From positions 8,815 to 72,814 of the forward strand of contig CAZACW010000005.1 of assembly GCA_964483785.1 (NCBI GenBank): a stretch of DNA of 64,000 bases. The letters run 5' to 3'. The notes under the pieces were generated by a model that ran no database searches, was not told where the DNA came from, and saw only the letters and a list, made by a program, of their open reading frames with translations. Shown in pieces: positions 45,278-54,367 of the stretch (its first letter is position 1; each line of letters starts with the position of its first letter). A program made the position numbers and the translations under genes. This DNA is from JABDGZ01 sp964483785. GTDB lineage: Bacteria; Omnitrophota; Gorgyraeia; Zapsychrales; Fredricksoniimonadaceae.

Positions 45278-47770
45278 CTATGCTTTGGGGAGTCCAAGAA
45301 AAGAACGTAAATCAACCACAGGTTTGATACCGTTGATGACCAGCTCAAATTCGAAAGCTGTACGGAGTGCCTGCAGTTGGGCTGGGTCCATATGGAACTG
45401 AATAAACTGGCCGTTGTTCTGGACGGTCAAGGCCTCCTCAGAGGTCAGGTCTATACCTCCTTTATCTGCTTCTTCGATCATGGCTGAATGAGGATCAGAG
45501 TTCATAGCTGCATCAGGCTCAGATGGCTGGACCAGGGTCTGACCTTGGGGAAGAAAAGCTGTTTGAAGATCAATGGCCCTCACGGATGAAACCAAGCTTC
45601 CTTCTGCCTCACCGGTGGATGCAGACACACTACGGTAATAATCAATGACTTCTGAAGGAAATAAACTCATCAAATTTCGGCCATATTCACTATAATCCCC
45701 TGCGCTCATCCTTGCCTTAAACTCCTCAATAAAATGGGGCTCGATGCGCTGCATAATGGTCATAATAGCTTCGCTGTTCATCTCAAGGCTTGAAACATTA
45801 CGGATGATCGTATGGATCTCATCCTGTATCAGCAGCATTTCCGAAGGTCTTTTGGGAGCGTAGTATAATGCTGCCCTCTCTCTTTTCTCTAAACCCAAAA
45901 TGGCATTATAAAATCTTAATTTGGGTGAATTATAAACATCCGATACCCATGTATGCACAAAATATTCCTCCTCATAGAGGGGCTGTAAAGATATTATTTC
46001 GTTATAAACTTGTTCTATTTCAGATTTTTCGGATACATCGCGAGTAATGATATTGTTATTCGACACCATTTTCCGTGCTAACTCCAAAGCCAGTTCAGGC
46101 ATGACCTTCGAAACAACAGCATTCTTGAATTCATCATAGGACATTCTTTCTACCACATCATCCGTGTCTTCATCATAAAAAAGATCGCTGGTATTTATTG
46201 CATGAATCTTCAATTCTTCCATTTGTTCATTAATGTCTTCAACCAATCTTTCGGCTATTGTTAAGCTGATTATCCTCCCCCTATATCTTGCAAATTGCCT
46301 TTCGAGAATGGCGTCCGCCCGTGCTATATCGCTAAAATTTCGCTCAACCGCTTCCCAGTGAGGAGCAACAGTAGCAAGCAAGGCCTCTTTCTTGCGCAAG
46401 GCCGGTGAAATTTTCCTTTCCAAACGATTTTTGATTGAATTATAGGCCCCTGGATCAAGCAGGCCTACGACTTCAAGAGTATTATGGTAGACCGATTCAA
46501 GATTTATGTTCAAACGTTGAGAAGGCGTTTCGTGTTCCAGGGCATCATAGACAAGGTCCCTAAAGGAGCCCTCGCCTTCGTGGTCCAAGACAGCCAATTG
46601 TTTTTTCATCCGATTGACCTGTTCTTGGACCAAGGCCATCAATAAGCGTGAACCACGGTCTAATTCATCTCGGCTGATCCTCTGGCCGCCGATCAACACT
46701 TCTGGAATTGCACCCGATTGGGCGGCAACAGCCAATTGCGCTCCGGTCCGTATGAAATTGGCCGGCCCTTGCCAACCTTGTAAATAAATACGTTCCCTTC
46801 GCTCTGGCCTTACTTGACCCGCCAAATGGTCTTGTAATCTATGCACGGAATTAATGCCTGTCAGTAAATGAAAACTGAAATCCTGGGCTGCCAATGGCTG
46901 GGCGTGTTGATTGGTCAATGTCCCCAACAGACCTTTGAGCACATCTTCAAACCCGTATGAGTTAGATATGCCCGTCATTAATACCCTTTTGACGCCGGCT
47001 TTTTGAGCCATGCGCTGAATGAACGCCAAGGACCTTTTAAGCAATTGCTGCTGAATTCTTGGATCGGCGAACCTGGAACCTTGGGCAGTCGCCTCACTGC
47101 CTTTCCTGGCCAAGGGCGTAAATTCAACGGCATGAATCCAAAATGTTAATGCCCCTTGATTGATCCCTGTCATAAAAATAAACCTGGCAAAAAAGGCTCC
47201 ATTCTGGTACACATCAAGCTCATTATTCTCAAAAACCGCGTTATACGCTCCCATGGTCCAATAATTCATGCCCCCGGCGGACGTGCAGTCTCCAGCCAAG
47301 GACCCGCCGCTCACAGACCTGAGATTGCGGCTGAGGAGCCTGAATTCCATGTCTCCATCAATATCTGAATTGAATTGTCCCAAAAATCCGTTAATGACAG
47401 CAATGGAAGGATGGTCTCCTGGCAGCTTGTTTCTGCGTTGTATCAAAACAGACCGCAGCACATAGACTATTTCATCGGCGAAGATCATAAATAATCGGCG
47501 CCTCAAATCAGGATTTAAAAAATCCTTCAAGGCAAAATCCGTGGCCAATTCTATTTCATTGGCCAAAGCCCCGTTGTTATCATTGAAAACTTGCGCTTTA
47601 ATGACTTCATCAAATATACGTTCGACCTCTTGCGGATCAAATAAATTATAGACATACACAGGCGATCCCCCCATATGCTCAACTGCGGCCCGCGCATCTT
47701 CCCCATAATCCCAGACCAAATCCTTGGTTGTTCCCCGGACAATGCTTAAGAATAAATAATTATCCAACAT
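45278..47770 (-). CDS. Large unrecognised protein with the Omnitrophota-type C-terminal module
   Basis: 830 residues, no signal peptide. Residues about 150-215 form a conserved-looking block around GDCTSAGGMNYW (160-171) with a possible catalytic Cys, then LDVYQNG and RFIFMTG and IHAVEFTPLARKG. The middle (about 380-730) is mainly helical. Residues 771-830 form a terminal module (GGIDL, then FIQFHMDPAQL, then VDLRSFLG) shared with the end of the giant protein at 56106-64000. Its neighbour 21 nt upstream carries the matching N-terminal module. I do not recognise a function. Visually more A+T-rich than the housekeeping genes around it. Confidence 0.75.
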   Translation of the reverse strand: MLDNYLFLSIVRGTTKDLVWDYGEDARAAVEHMGGSPVYVYNLFDPQEVERIFDEVIKAQVFNDNNGALANEIELATDFALKDFLNPDLRRRLFMIFADEIVYVLRSVLIQRRNKLPGDHPSIAVINGFLGQFNSDIDGDMEFRLLSRNLRSVSGGSLAGDCTSAGGMNYWTMGAYNAVFENNELDVYQNGAFFARFIFMTGINQGALTFWIHAVEFTPLARKGSEATAQGSRFADPRIQQQLLKRSLAFIQRMAQKAGVKRVLMTGISNSYGFEDVLKGLLGTLTNQHAQPLAAQDFSFHLLTGINSVHRLQDHLAGQVRPERRERIYLQGWQGPANFIRTGAQLAVAAQSGAIPEVLIGGQRISRDELDRGSRLLMALVQEQVNRMKKQLAVLDHEGEGSFRDLVYDALEHETPSQRLNINLESVYHNTLEVVGLLDPGAYNSIKNRLERKISPALRKKEALLATVAPHWEAVERNFSDIARADAILERQFARYRGRIISLTIAERLVEDINEQMEELKIHAINTSDLFYDEDTDDVVERMSYDEFKNAVVSKVMPELALELARKMVSNNNIITRDVSEKSEIEQVYNEIISLQPLYEEEYFVHTWVSDVYNSPKLRFYNAILGLEKRERAALYYAPKRPSEMLLIQDEIHTIIRNVSSLEMNSEAIMTIMQRIEPHFIEEFKARMSAGDYSEYGRNLMSLFPSEVIDYYRSVSASTGEAEGSLVSSVRAIDLQTAFLPQGQTLVQPSEPDAAMNSDPHSAMIEEADKGGIDLTSEEALTVQNNGQFIQFHMDPAQLQALRTAFEFELVINGIKPVVDLRSFLGLPKA

Positions 47771-47791
47771 TACGTTTTTTGTATCAAAAAT

Positions 47792-49258
47792 TTACATTCT
47801 CATATTGTTAAAAAGGCGGGCTTTAAATTTCTTATACCTGTTGATAAATTTTTCTAAATTACCGGGATTTTCAAAATACAAAACGTTCTTTTCAAATAAT
47901 CTCATGACATCTGGAACTATCCTTGGATCAACGGTATACAACATTTCGTGAAAAAGAGAGAGCAACTCCTCACGCCCCAACATATATTTTTTTTGGTTTA
48001 TGGATTTTAATGTGGCTGGGGAAAGCATGGCAGGGTTGTAAATATTACGGCCTTCAGGCCGCAGGCTGACATCCAAAATCTGATCTTGATGATCTGCAAT
48101 CATGGCAAAATTGCTTACTATTTGAATATGCTGCGGGGTTATGCGCATTCCTCCGGAAAAATATTTCCTGGGAACGGGCTGATGGGTAACGGGATCTATT
48201 TCTTCCTTGATGAAATTATAGGCGCCTTTCTTAAAGGCCTGCAAGTACCGCTGGTAAATACCCTCCACAACCCCGGGGGTTGCGATGGTTATTCCTTGGA
48301 TTTTGTTCTTGTTGGCATATACGACTGTCAGTATGCTGTCCTTGATCTTCTTCTTGTACCAGGTGGCAAGAATCAGCGAATTGTAGACCTGACGCAGTTG
48401 GGCAAAGTTGGCGCCTGTGTTGACTTCTTTGGTTAATTCGGGAAGAACAATCTCACGGATCATTTGCGTGCCCAGCATATGAATATTGGAACCCTTCAAA
48501 ATGGGGACAGTCCCTTGGAAAACAATGTTAACGGGACAGTCCCCATTTTGAAGGACCCCAACATTCTCGTGCTTGGCTTGCGACAAATAATCTTCTTCCA
48601 ACATCACCTTAAGCTTTGATTCCACCACATACGCTGTCCCTGCCTTCGCATTCTCATACACCACTGCCTTCTCAGGCACGATCCAGACCTTGTTGAAGGT
48701 ATTGACCGCTATATCGGTCGTACCGAATCTCTTAGCCGCTTGGGCATACACCTTCTTCCAAAACTTCTTCCCTGTCTCCCCTTCTGGATAGATTAAGCTG
48801 GATGTGATCTGCTTTAACATGTAATCTTCTGCCAATAGGTCTCTGCCCATCTCTGTTTTTCCAAAGGCATCAGGGATAATCCTGTTTTTCTCGTAAGGCG
48901 AAAGATTGACCCATAAATCTTTCTCAGGGATGGTTAATGAGGCTAAGAAATACTTGATCAGTTTGGTGGATTGTTGTTTAAGTTGTTCTTGTTGTGGACC
49001 CCCGCCAAAAGCTTGCGGGGGTGACATGTGTTGTGGATTGGAATCACCCTTATCAAGGATAAAATCAAAACGAAAGGGATTATCAGGATGGACCTTAAGG
49101 CCTTTAAGTATTGGAGGATTATACGCAGGGCTTAATAAGACCATGCTCCCTGGCGCGGGCAGACGAAAATCATCGGCCTGGGCCCGAGGTAGAGGTCCAA
49201 ACGTATTCAGGAAAAATGCCAATAATATGAGATACCGACACAGCATACTTTTAAACAT
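47792..49258 (-). CDS. Exported protein with the Omnitrophota-type N-terminal module, containing in-frame REP elements
   Basis: 488 residues. Signal peptide of about 28 residues (ends RAQA), then LPAPGSMVLLSPAYNPPILKG, KVHPDNPFRFDFILDKGD, a helical region, and YLQAFKKGAYNFIKEE followed by PRKYFSGG. The last stretch is nearly identical in the giant protein at the right edge, so the two share an N-terminal module. After it comes a unique 100-residue tail. Two palindromes are translated in frame: family D at 48493-48554 and family A at 48266-48284. Secreted or periplasmic; function unknown. Confidence 0.75.
   Translation of the reverse strand: MFKSMLCRYLILLAFFLNTFGPLPRAQADDFRLPAPGSMVLLSPAYNPPILKGLKVHPDNPFRFDFILDKGDSNPQHMSPPQAFGGGPQQEQLKQQSTKLIKYFLASLTIPEKDLWVNLSPYEKNRIIPDAFGKTEMGRDLLAEDYMLKQITSSLIYPEGETGKKFWKKVYAQAAKRFGTTDIAVNTFNKVWIVPEKAVVYENAKAGTAYVVESKLKVMLEEDYLSQAKHENVGVLQNGDCPVNIVFQGTVPILKGSNIHMLGTQMIREIVLPELTKEVNTGANFAQLRQVYNSLILATWYKKKIKDSILTVVYANKNKIQGITIATPGVVEGIYQRYLQAFKKGAYNFIKEEIDPVTHQPVPRKYFSGGMRITPQHIQIVSNFAMIADHQDQILDVSLRPEGRNIYNPAMLSPATLKSINQKKYMLGREELLSLFHEMLYTVDPRIVPDVMRLFEKNVLYFENPGNLEKFINRYKKFKARLFNNMRM
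48266..48284. repeat. REP-like family A unit inside a coding sequence
   Basis: CACAACCCCGGGGGTTGCG, 9-bp arms with one mismatch, translated as part of TIATPGVVEG. The same site is occupied in the paralogous giant gene (63951-63969), so the element predates their duplication or was copied between them. Confidence 0.75.
48493..48554. repeat. REP-like family D inverted repeat inside a coding sequence
   Basis: Arms 48493-48514 and 48533-48554 match at 21 of 22 positions (core ATGGGGACAGTCCC) around an 18-nt loop. The 62 nt are read through in frame and encode about 21 residues (LQNGDCPVNIVF then QGTVPILKG). Confidence 0.8.
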
Positions 49259-49264
49259 ACTTAA

Positions 49265-49293
49265 AGTATGCCATGTATAAGCATTATAAACAA
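49265..49293 (-). promoter_or_regulatory. Promoter of the exported N-module gene; predicted leaderless
   Basis: Minus strand TTGTTT (49288-49293), 17-nt spacer, CATACT (49265-49270) preceded by TGG. Six nt separate it from the ATG at 49258. CATACTT-T-AAGTATG over the -10 and start is a perfect 7-bp inverted repeat. Confidence 0.4.
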
Positions 49294-49314
49294 ACTAAAG
49301 TCTTAAGTAAATGA

Positions 49315-49881
49315 TTAGGCCAGGGTGTTTTCGACCAATGCGCAGAGGGTGTGGAAAATGACTAAGTGGGATTCCTGGATGCGGGCTGTTATGGAAGACG
49401 CCGCGATGATGCTGATATCGCATAACGGGGCCATCTGGCCGCCGTTTCCGCCGGTGACGCCGATGGTCAAAAGCCCCATCTCCCTGGCCTGGCGCAGGGC
49501 CATGAGCACATTCTTGGAATTGCCGCTGGTGGAAATGGCGATCAGGACATCGCCCTTTTGCCCCAGGGCCTGCAATTGGCGGGAAAAAACGATATCAAAG
49601 GAATAATCATTGCCCAAGGCGGTCAGGGCCGAGGTGTCGGTGGTCAAGGCAATGGCCGGCCAGGCCTTGCGTTCTTTCTGGAAGCGGCCGACAAATTCCG
49701 CGGCAATGTGCTGGCTGTCCGCGGCTGAGCCGCCGTTGCCGCAGAAAAACAGTTTGTTCCCTTTTTTCAGGGCGCTGATGATGATTTCTGCGGCAGAGAT
49801 GATGCTGTCCGTGTTTTTCTTGAGCGTCTCCTGCTTGACGGCGATGGATTCCTCGAATATGGCCTCGATGGTTTTTTTCAT
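49315..49881 (-). CDS. gmhA: Phosphoheptose isomerase
   Basis: 188 residues from ATG 49881, which follows the pfkA stop (TGATATG). SIS-domain protein: FFCGNGGSAADSQHIAAEFVGRF, ALTTDTSALTALGNDYSFD, AISTSGNSKNV and a C-terminal HLVIFHTLCALVE. First step of ADP-heptose synthesis from sedoheptulose 7-phosphate. DiaA-like SIS proteins are similar, but the active-site set favours GmhA. Confidence 0.93.
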   Translation of the reverse strand: MKKTIEAIFEESIAVKQETLKKNTDSIISAAEIIISALKKGNKLFFCGNGGSAADSQHIAAEFVGRFQKERKAWPAIALTTDTSALTALGNDYSFDIVFSRQLQALGQKGDVLIAISTSGNSKNVLMALRQAREMGLLTIGVTGGNGGQMAPLCDISIIAASSITARIQESHLVIFHTLCALVENTLA

Positions 49882-49882
49882 A

Positions 49883-50917
49883 TCATTGTTTGGCGGAAAA
49901 CACATTGGCGATGTCCACCAAATCCATGTTCACCAATTTGCGCTGGGACACGGCTTCTTCCATGTCCACAAACTTGATCTTGTTCTCCCTTAACGAGGCC
50001 ATTTTGCCGAATTTATGTTCCTTGACAAGCTCCACCGCCTTGACGCCTAAGCGCGTGCCCAGCACGCGGTCAAAGGCCGTGGGCGTACCGCCGCGCAAAA
50101 TATAGCCCAGGACGCTCACCCTGGTCTCATAATTCGTATGATCCTCGATCACCTTGGCCAGATACTCGCCCACGGAACCGAAGCGCCGCTTTTCAGTGAC
50201 CGGCGCGGCCTCTGCCATGCGCGCGGTGTACCCTTCGATCCTGGTCCCTTCCGAGACCACGATGATGCTGAAGGGCTTGCCGCGTTTGTGCCGCTCGCGC
50301 AAAAGCTCATACACTTCTTCCAAATTCACCGGGATTTCAGGGATCAAAATGATGTCCGCCCCGCCGGCGATCCCGGCCTGCACCGCCAGCCAGCCGGTGT
50401 AAAGCCCCATCACCTCCACCACCATGATGCGGTGGTGCGATTCCGCCGTGGTGTGCAGACGATCAATGCATTCCGTGGCGATATTGACCGCTGTATCAAA
50501 GCCAAAGGCATAGTCCGTGCCGGACAAGGCATTATCAATGGACTTAGGCACGGCCACGGCCTGGATCACGCCTTTTTTGTGAAGGCTGTAGGCGATCTTG
50601 ATGGTCTCTTCCCCGCCGATGACAATCAGGGCATCCATGCCGCTGCGCGCATAATGGTCCTTGATTTTCTTGATCTGTTCTTCGTCGTTTAAGGGATTGA
50701 TCCGGCTGGTGCCTAAGATGGTGCCGCCTTTGTCCAGGATCCCGGTGGTGGACTTGATGTCTAAGACCCGCATGTCATTTTCAATCAGGCCCAGCCAGCC
50801 GTTCTTGATGCCGGTGACCACATAGCCTTCCTGCATCCCCTTGCGCACCACGGCCCGGATCACGGAATTAAGCCCCGGACAATCCGCGCCGCCTGTCATA
50901 ATGCCGATTTTCTTCAT
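49883..50917 (-). CDS. pfkA: 6-phosphofructokinase, group III (PPi or mixed-substrate type)
   Basis: 344 residues. GGADCPGLN (residues 9-17), IGGEET (100-105) and VPKSIDNALSGTD (123-135). Strictly ATP-dependent enzymes have Gly at residue 104 and Gly-Thr before IDN; here residue 104 is Glu and Lys 125 precedes SIDN, the arrangement of PPi-using and mixed-substrate PFKs. Catalytic Asp 128 is conserved. With ppdK this points to PPi-linked reversible glycolysis. Phosphoryl donor is inferred, not proven. Confidence 0.92.
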   Translation of the reverse strand: MKKIGIMTGGADCPGLNSVIRAVVRKGMQEGYVVTGIKNGWLGLIENDMRVLDIKSTTGILDKGGTILGTSRINPLNDEEQIKKIKDHYARSGMDALIVIGGEETIKIAYSLHKKGVIQAVAVPKSIDNALSGTDYAFGFDTAVNIATECIDRLHTTAESHHRIMVVEVMGLYTGWLAVQAGIAGGADIILIPEIPVNLEEVYELLRERHKRGKPFSIIVVSEGTRIEGYTARMAEAAPVTEKRRFGSVGEYLAKVIEDHTNYETRVSVLGYILRGGTPTAFDRVLGTRLGVKAVELVKEHKFGKMASLRENKIKFVDMEEAVSQRKLVNMDLVDIANVFSAKQ

Positions 50918-50926
50918 AGGGAAATG

Positions 50927-51526
50927 TCAGGACCTATACCCGTGAAACGGAGCCTGGGGCGGGACCTGGAATTCATCCTTGTTTTTGGACCTTAAATCAT
51001 CCATGGAAATTTTGATCACATGCACGCGGACATTGATCCGGCCTTCCAGGCCGACGGCTTCCTCGATTTTCCGGCGGACCATGTCCTGAAAGCGCGCGGT
51101 GAGCTCCGGGATATTGGCCTCATGCCTCAAGATGAGCTTGATATCCACCTCAAGGCCGCGGCGGTTGGCGATCATGTAAGGCCTGATCTCCTTGGCCTCG
51201 GGCATCTGCACGATCAGGCGCCGGATCAAATCCTCCAGGGCGGTCAGGGACACGGTCACCCCGCCGCTGGGATTTTCAAAGGCAATGGTGCGCTCCATCT
51301 GGCGGCTGCCGTAAATCAGTTTGGCCAGCAAAAAGCTCATCAGCATGATGACCCCGGCCGTGATCCCGGCCACGGCCCCGCTTTGGCTGTCGGAGTACAC
51401 CATGTCCAAAAGGTTCTGAATGGTCTGCAGGTCCAGCTTATGAAAGACAAAAAGCATCACCGCGGTGCCGGTGGTCCATATCACGAAAATATAAAAAAGG
51501 ATGGAAATGCGGGTCAAGAGCCACAT
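50927..51526 (-). CDS. amaP: AmaP-like alkaline-shock membrane anchor
   Basis: 199 residues. Two membrane helices (about 8-28 and 52-72), then an Asp23-like cytoplasmic domain (VTVSLTALEDLIRRLI, VDIKLILRHEANIPEL). AmaP anchors Asp23-family proteins at the membrane; the Asp23 gene is directly upstream. Role in envelope stress is inferred from Gram-positive relatives. Confidence 0.8.
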   Translation of the reverse strand: MWLLTRISILFYIFVIWTTGTAVMLFVFHKLDLQTIQNLLDMVYSDSQSGAVAGITAGVIMLMSFLLAKLIYGSRQMERTIAFENPSGGVTVSLTALEDLIRRLIVQMPEAKEIRPYMIANRRGLEVDIKLILRHEANIPELTARFQDMVRRKIEEAVGLEGRINVRVHVIKISMDDLRSKNKDEFQVPPQAPFHGYRS

Positions 51527-51538
51527 AGAACACTCCTT

Positions 51539-51895
51539 TTAAGCGTTGGGCCTGTCAATGGACTGGATATTGACATTGATCTCTTTCAAATGGATGTCCA
51601 CGGCATCCTCCACCGCGCGCTGGATGGTGTCCTGGATCTGGCGGGCGGCCACCGGGATATTCACGCCGTAATGGATGTTGACCCGGATGGCCAAGGACAC
51701 CTGCTGGTCCTTGTCCACCTGCACCGACACCGACGGAAAATTCTTGTAGCCAAAGGCCTCGGCCAAAGGCCCGATAATGCCGAAGGTGGCCAATTGCACG
51801 CCGGGGATCTCCCGGATGGAGGCGGCCGCGATATCGCCGATGACCTTTTTGTGGATCTGGACAACGCCTAAATCAACCGTATTGTCCGGGCGCAT
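51539..51895 (-). CDS. Asp23/Gls24 family protein
   Basis: 118 residues. VVQIHKKVIGDIAAASIREIPGV and LAIRVNIHYGVNIPVAARQIQDTI are the family signature. Commonly found next to accC or nusB in Firmicutes and relatives. Likely cytosolic partner of the AmaP-like protein 12 nt downstream. Confidence 0.9.
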   Translation of the reverse strand: MRPDNTVDLGVVQIHKKVIGDIAAASIREIPGVQLATFGIIGPLAEAFGYKNFPSVSVQVDKDQQVSLAIRVNIHYGVNIPVAARQIQDTIQRAVEDAVDIHLKEINVNIQSIDRPNA

Positions 51896-51944
51896 GGAAC
51901 AACTCCCTTCTGCCTCATCTGAAAAGCCTGAGGAAGGACATATT

Positions 51945-53291
51945 CTACTCGTTTTTCATCATTTTTTCCAGAAAATGTGTGGTGGCCTTGCCTTCCAAAA
52001 AGGTCGGATGATGAAGGATTTCCATATGCAAGGGAATGGTGGTCTTGATCGGCGCGATGTAGAACTCATCTAAGGCCCGGCGCATCACCTTCACTGCTTC
52101 GCCGCGGTCCCGGCCGTAGGTGATGATCTTGGCCACCATGGAATCGTAATAGGGGCTGATGGTATAACCCGGATAAATGTGCGTGTCGATGCGCACCCCC
52201 GGGCCGCCGGGCAGGTTGAGCTCCGCGATCTTGCCGGGGCTGGGGATAAAATTATTGTACGGGTCTTCGGCGTTGATGCGGCATTCGATGGCCGCGCCTT
52301 TGAACTTCACGTCTTCCTGCTTAAGCTTGAGCTTCTGGCCCATGGCCGCCTTGATCTGCTCCTTGATAAGGTCAATGCCGGTGACCATCTCCGTCACCGG
52401 ATGCTCCACCTGGATGCGGGTGTTCATTTCCATGAAATAAAAATTATTGTGCATGTCGAGCAAAAATTCGATGGTCCCCACCCCGTGATAATTGACGGCC
52501 TTGGCCGCCTTGACCGCGGCCTCGCCCATTTTCTTGCGCAGATTGCCGTCCAAGGCCGGCGAGGGTGATTCTTCCAGCAATTTTTGGTGGCGCCTTTGCA
52601 CCGAACAATCGCGTTCCCCTAAGTGGAGCACATTGCCGTGCTCATCGGCGAGGATTTGAAACTCAACGTGGCGCGGGCCTTCAATGTACTTCTCGATATA
52701 GACGTCTCCCAAGCCGAAATTGGCCTCGGCCTCGGTCTGGGCCATCTTAAAGGAATTGATCAGGGTCACGTCATTGTGGCAGACGCGCATGCCCTTGCCG
52801 CCCCCGCCGGCCACGGCCTTGATGATCACCGGATATTTGATCTTCTGGGCCACGCGCAGGGCCGCTTCCTGGGTCTTGATAATGCCGTCGCTGCCGGGGG
52901 TCAGGGGCACCCCCATTTTCTTGACGGTTTCCTTGGCCACGATCTTGTCGCCCATTTTGCGGATGCTCTCAGATGATGGGCCGATGAATTTGATGTGGCA
53001 GGAGGCGCAGATCTCGGCGAAATGCGCGTTTTCGGACAAGAACCCGTAACCCGGATGGATGGCGGAGACATCCGTGATTTCCGCGGCCGAGACAATGGCC
53101 GGGATGTTCAAATAGCTTTCCTTGCTGGCGGCCTTGCCGATGCACACCGCCTCATCGGCGAAGCGCACATGCAGGGAATTGCGGTCCGCCTCGGAATAAA
53201 CAGCGACGGTGCGGATGCCCATTTCCTTGCAGGCCCTAATGACCCGCAAGGCAATTTCACCGCGGTTGGCGATCAGGATTTTGGAGAACAT
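51945..53291 (-). CDS. accC: Acetyl-CoA carboxylase, biotin carboxylase subunit
   Basis: 448 residues. ATP-grasp enzyme that carboxylates biotin on AccB. FSKILIANRGEIALRVIRACKE, AVAGGGGKGMR (ATP loop), RDCSVQRRHQKLLEESP, EMNTRIQVEHPVTEMVTG all present. Follows accB by 39 nt, the classic accBC order. Confidence 0.97.
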   Translation of the reverse strand: MFSKILIANRGEIALRVIRACKEMGIRTVAVYSEADRNSLHVRFADEAVCIGKAASKESYLNIPAIVSAAEITDVSAIHPGYGFLSENAHFAEICASCHIKFIGPSSESIRKMGDKIVAKETVKKMGVPLTPGSDGIIKTQEAALRVAQKIKYPVIIKAVAGGGGKGMRVCHNDVTLINSFKMAQTEAEANFGLGDVYIEKYIEGPRHVEFQILADEHGNVLHLGERDCSVQRRHQKLLEESPSPALDGNLRKKMGEAAVKAAKAVNYHGVGTIEFLLDMHNNFYFMEMNTRIQVEHPVTEMVTGIDLIKEQIKAAMGQKLKLKQEDVKFKGAAIECRINAEDPYNNFIPSPGKIAELNLPGGPGVRIDTHIYPGYTISPYYDSMVAKIITYGRDRGEAVKVMRRALDEFYIAPIKTTIPLHMEILHHPTFLEGKATTHFLEKMMKNE

Positions 53292-53330
53292 AGAATATTC
53301 CCTATTGCTTCAGCTGCGGAAAGTGGATGA

Positions 53331-53804
53331 TTATGCTGTGGGGTCCACAATAAATAAGGTCTGGCCGAATTCCACCGGCTCCGCGTTTTGCACGGCCACT
53401 TCCAAAATCTTGCCGCGCACCTCGGACTTGATTTCATTCATCAGCTTCATGGCTTCGACGATGCAGACCACCTGTCCGACCTCGACCGTTTGGCCTACTT
53501 CCACAAAGGCTTCGGCTTCCGGCGAGGGCGAGCGGTAGAAGGTGCCCACCATGGGTGATTTGATGTCTTTGTTGGTTTTGGAAGCATCGGCAGGGCCTGG
53601 GCCGGCCGGGCCTGCGGCCGCGGGTTCAGCGGCCTTGGGGGAAGGCAGGGACTGGATGGCGTAATGGGGCGGCCCCCCTACGACGATGTCGCCGCCGGCG
53701 GATTTCCTCAGTTTTAATTTCAGCCCCTCGCGTTCGATCTCGATTTCATTGAGATTATGCTCATTCATCAGGGCGATAATCTCTTTGATCTCTTTCAAGT
53801 TCAT
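53331..53804 (-). CDS. accB: Biotin carboxyl carrier protein of acetyl-CoA carboxylase
   Basis: 157 residues. N-terminal helix (MNLKEIKEIIALMNEH), a Pro/Ala-rich linker (about 48-78) and the biotinyl domain with EAMKLMNEI, whose Lys is the biotin site. Start overlaps the efp stop (ATGA). Carries CO2 between AccC and the carboxyltransferase. Confidence 0.96.
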   Translation of the reverse strand: MNLKEIKEIIALMNEHNLNEIEIEREGLKLKLRKSAGGDIVVGGPPHYAIQSLPSPKAAEPAAAGPAGPGPADASKTNKDIKSPMVGTFYRSPSPEAEAFVEVGQTVEVGQVVCIVEAMKLMNEIKSEVRGKILEVAVQNAEPVEFGQTLFIVDPTA

Positions 53805-54367
53805 TTTTTGACCCTTTCGACGTAGATCCCTGTTCTGGTATCCACCTTGATGGTCTCGCCCGGCCCGATAAACAAGGGCACCTGGACCGAGGCCCCGGTG
53901 TCGATCTTGGCCGGCTTATACCCGGAGCGGGATGAATCTCCTTTCAACCCCGGATCCGCCTCAATGACGGTGGCGATGATGAAATTGGGCACTTCCACCT
54001 TGACGACCTGGTTGTTGAATATGAGCGTCTCCACCACCATGTTATCCTGCAGGAACCGGATGCCCTCGCCCAGCAATTCCTGGCGGATGAGGGTGTCTTC
54101 AAAGGTGCTCTGATCCATAAAATGGTATTCGTCGCCGGAGGAATAGGTAAACTGCATGCGCCTACGCTCCAAATCCGCGTCCTCCAGGGTCTCGGCAGAC
54201 CTGAAGGTGCGTTCCAGGACCGCGTCGGTCTTGACGTTTTTCAAGCGCACACGGACAAAGGCCGAACCCTTGCCCGGCTTGACATGATTAAACTCGGTGA
54301 CAAAATAAAGCTGGCCATCCACGACCAGCCCCATCCCATTTTGGATTTCATTGATTGTAATGGCCAC
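53801..54367 (-). CDS. efp: Elongation factor P
   Basis: 188 residues. Three beta-barrel domains; HVKPGKGSAFVRVRLKN carries the tip Lys (about 34) that is often modified, and the C-terminal TGIYVERV is typical. Rescues ribosomes stalled at polyproline. The start overlaps pepP by 20 nt. No EpmA/EpmB genes are in view. Confidence 0.96.
   Translation of the reverse strand: MAITINEIQNGMGLVVDGQLYFVTEFNHVKPGKGSAFVRVRLKNVKTDAVLERTFRSAETLEDADLERRRMQFTYSSGDEYHFMDQSTFEDTLIRQELLGEGIRFLQDNMVVETLIFNNQVVKVEVPNFIIATVIEADPGLKGDSSRSGYKPAKIDTGASVQVPLFIGPGETIKVDTRTGIYVERVKK

Noticed and set aside
47771..47791. Frameshift joining 47792-49258 and 45278-47770 into one gene
   Set aside because: The upstream gene ends after a coherent C-terminal domain and the next begins with its own ATG; no slippery site or continuing homology is evident in the 21-nt gap, though an ancient split is possible.
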